Shown: positions 61,755 through 64,000 of the stretch, in pieces
Numbering within the stretch: position 1 is the first letter of the stretch
How the letters are laid out: each line of letters starts with the position of its first letter
Assembly: GCA_964059195.1 (NCBI GenBank)
Contig: CAXKWD010000006.1
Location: 133,492,539 to 133,556,538, forward strand
Direction: 5' to 3'
DNA from: Ectobius pallidus
Lineage: Eukaryota; Arthropoda; Insecta; Blattodea; Ectobiidae
Length of the DNA: 64,000 bases
Notes under the pieces: model-generated
What the model saw: the letters and a program-made list of their open reading frames with translations, nothing else
The model's database searches: none
What the model was told of the DNA's origin: nothing
Program-made: the position numbers and the translations under genes

Positions 61755-62223
61755 CTATAGATTAAAATTTAACCTATTAAAGAACAGCGTTTTATTAACT
61801 TGATAATAATAATATGTAATAATAATAATCTATATTAATAAAAGGAAGTGTCTGTCCTCCGTCTGTCTGTCTTCCGTCTGTCTGTCCGCGATGCCCAGCG
61901 AAATCTACTCAACGCAGAGATCTGAAATTTTATACATAGGCGGACTAAAGGGTCGGAATGTGCACCTCGAAGCCGGAATTTTAATTTTCGCTTTCGTTCG
62001 TGAGTTATTAGTGAAAAACTGGCAGAAAACGTGTATTTATTTCGTTTTCGAAGCATAAGTTTTCAATAAAACAAATCAATTACACTAGGCTTTGGCTATT
62101 TTTGTCACACCTTCGACATAAAAGCATCGCGATCTCTTGAATGTTGTAGCTCACGCTGGTCGATTCATTTGTTTTTAATGTCAAGGCACGCAAACATAAT
62201 ATGAAATTTTCATCCTACACCGA

Positions 62224-62488
62224 ATTATTATTATTATTATTTATTCATTCCACTGCTTTTACAGGTATTAAAACGATGTCATCGGCTTTTAGCAAGATGA
62301 CACCGTTAAATTTAAACAGAAATGTTTAGTATACTGCGGACAATGGATGTAGTACTCAAGATGACCGCTTTTTGCATACAATCCCTCACGTACTCTGTGA
62401 TCTTCAAGTCTTTCAGTCTCTTCATTAGGGTCTTCGGTACAAGTCCTGTTGAGGAGATGATTAAAGGCAGCACAATGACTTTTTCTTC

Positions 62489-62551
<63 letters not shown>

Positions 62552-62552
62552 G
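62224..62552 (-). mobile_element. LINE C-terminal fragment flanked by ATT repeats
   Basis: On the minus strand it reads VIVLPLIISSTGLVPKTLMK, then LKDLKITEYVRDCMQKAVIL and STTSIVRSIL. The LxxxGxxPK..., QKAVILxTxxIVR pattern is familiar from the region after reverse transcriptase in a group of non-LTR polyproteins. Its tail end runs into (AAT)n. ATT runs lie on both sides (62224-62250 and 62484-62552). Confidence 0.65.
62484..62552. repeat. ATT microsatellite
   Basis: Twenty-odd uninterrupted ATT units. They also create a poly-Leu tail in the overlapping plus frame, which is not a gene. Confidence 0.95.
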
Positions 62553-62789
62553 GGATAATCAATATTAGCCTAAATATGGTCAAACGTTGTTCGATTTGGA
62601 CGAAACTCACTATACAGGGGTTTTCTGGGCCAAGGAACTCGAATCTGAGGTCGCTTTTACCAGGTGACGCTATCTAATCGTGATATGTAGTCCACATGAT
62701 TTAGGTGTTAATATAATGATTTAACTATTATGCTCTTCATTTTTAATTTTTGAAATAATTATCTCGGGCGAAGCCGCGGGCACATGCTA

Positions 62790-63398
62790 TCTTAAAATAA
62801 TAAAAAGACGTGTTTGTCTGTCTGTCCACGATGCCCAGCGAAATCTACTGAACGCAGAGATCTGAAATGTTAAACATAGATGGGCTGAAAGGTGGGCGAA
62901 TGCGCATCGAAGCCAGATTTTAAATTTTAGCTTTCGTTCGCGAGTTGTGAGTGAAAAACTGGCAGAAAACGTGATTTTAGCGCTGTCGAAGCATCAGATT
63001 TCAGTAATACATTTCAATGTCAAATCAATTGCAGTTGGCTTTGGCTGTTTTTGTCATACCGTGGAAATAAAAGCATCGCGATCGCTTGAATGTTGTAAGC
63101 CCACGCTGGTCGATTCAGTTGTTTAGAATGTCAAGGCCCGTATACATATGAAATTTTCAACCTACACGGAAGAGGGATAATCAACATAGACCTAAATATG
63201 GTTAAACATCGTTCGATTTGGACGAAACTCGCTATACAGGGATTTTCTGGGCCAAGGAACTCGAATCTGAGATCGCTTTTACCAGGCGACGCTATCTAAC
63301 CGTGGTATGTAATTCACGTGATTTAGGTGTTAATAAATATAATGATTTAACTATTATGCTCTTAATTTTTAATTCTTGAAATAATTATCGCGGGCGAT
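62790..63398 (+). mobile_element. Helitron copy B, 3'-truncated
   Basis: Begins directly at the end of copy A (tcttaaaataataaaaagac) and shares the gcccagcgaaatctactgaa block, the gatcgcttgaatgttgtaag block and the tggtcaaacattgttc-type blocks. It stops at cgcgggcga, before its own terminal hairpin. Confidence 0.8.
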
Positions 63399-63726
63399 CG
63401 CTTGATTTTGTAAGTCCATCCTGGACGATTCATTTGTTTAGAATATCAAGGCCCGAAGACATATGAAATTTTCAACCTACACGGAAGGCCTAAATATAGG
63501 CCTAAATATGGTCAAACATTGTTCGATTTGGACGAAACTCACTGTACAGGGGTATTCTGGGCCAATGAACTCGAATCTGAGGTCGCTTTTACCAGGCGAC
63601 GCTATCTAATCGTGGTATGTAGTCCACGTGATTTAGGTGTTAATAAATATAATGATTTAACTATTATGCTCTTAATTTTTAATTTTTGAAATAATTATCG
63701 CGGGCGAAGCCGCGGGCACATGCTAG
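63398..63726 (+). mobile_element. Helitron copy C, 5'-truncated
   Basis: Joined to copy B inside the gatcgcttga block. Runs through aggggtattctgggccaatg to the terminal hairpin cgcgggcgaagccgcg and CTAG at 63723-63726, followed by T, a canonical 3' end. Confidence 0.85.
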
Positions 63727-64000
63727 TTATTAATAACAATACAATATATGAATGCAAACTTTCTATATATCTCAGAAGTGATGCATGATTTTTAGTCGTA
63801 TTTCTGACTTTCGTCTAATAATGCACCTTAGTTATCAGGTTTGGGCATTATATTAACATTATAATAATTATTACTTCTTTGTTCCTGGATTGCCAATAAT
63901 TTATTCATAACATAGCAAGAAATGTATAATGTGGTTTGATTATGACTTATTCTGGCTATTTAGGAACCCGTGTTACGAATTTGTATTGAATGACTCACAG
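63727..64000. other. Sequence to window end, no gene seen
   Basis: AT-rich, no recognisable feature. Confidence 0.5.

Larger units (their letters stand above)
61829..62790 (+). mobile_element. Helitron copy A, with LINE fragment inserted
   Basis: Starts TC (tctatattaataaaagg) with a gtctgtc microsatellite nearby, body as in 24824-25506 (gcccagcgaaatctactcaa, then later caaacgttgttcgatttgga), and ends with the hairpin cgggcgaagccgcggg before catgctat (the usual CTAG is CTAT here). A foreign segment sits at about 62224-62552. Confidence 0.85.

Noticed and set aside
62322..62552. Plus 76-codon frame ending in poly-Leu
   Set aside because: Poly-Leu is the ATT microsatellite and the rest is antisense to a LINE fragment.

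Overview
The window is AT-rich eukaryotic DNA with the look of a large, repeat-loaded insect genome. It holds mariner, hAT, Helitron, non-LTR retrotransposon and tRNA-derived SINE debris, long stretches with no coding, and a strongly over-represented TAGGCCTA octamer. The repeat flavour is what I would expect of a cockroach-like (blattodean) genome. That is inference; no ribosomal or mitochondrial marker is present.

Only one convincing host gene is visible: the terminal part of a minus-strand, Ser-rich, probably disordered protein ending in a CxxC...CxxC zinc ribbon (31563-33087, possible start of the exon at a splice acceptor). Its upstream exons cannot be located.

Layout. 1-1030 featureless; 1031-3505 satellite array of about 142-bp monomers with a four-monomer higher-order period; 3506-12100 mostly unique AT-rich DNA with short dispersed repeats and SINE fragments; 12125-15021 inverted and tandem non-coding modules, a hairpin, a small palindromic MITE and a SINE; 16413-18063 two TIR elements, one hAT-like carrying a nested LINE tail; 19887-20578 mariner foldback; 21550-22690 SINEs and a TIR element; 23872-25877 a LINE fragment, a Helitron and a tiny retro-insert with an 11-bp target duplication; 29580-30676 two SINEs; 31487-33087 host exon; 34277-36135 mariner interrupted by an hAT-type element; 36197-36603 MITE; 37067-40843 a three-level nest; 42273-43354 tandem-repeat Helitron-like element; 44010-49291 SINE, LINE fragment, near-perfect hairpin, hAT, deleted mariner; 51123-53430 hAT and dispersed repeats; 55444-57156 LINE and foldback; 57265-59948 long-TIR element; 61527-63726 a TIR element with a tRNA-like end, then tandem Helitrons.

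The most striking structure is 37067-40843. A 5'-truncated LINE (13-bp target duplication) was split by a 3.4-kb DNA transposon with about 400-bp terminal inverted repeats and a CTA duplication. That transposon encodes a PIN/FEN-like acidic-motif region plus a CXC Cys cluster, and its reading frame was then broken by a hAT-like MITE (8-bp duplication). An empty LINE paralogue at 17668-17874 confirms the pre-insertion site. Superfamily (Academ-like is my best guess) needs a search. All target duplications, inverted repeats and translations were read by eye.
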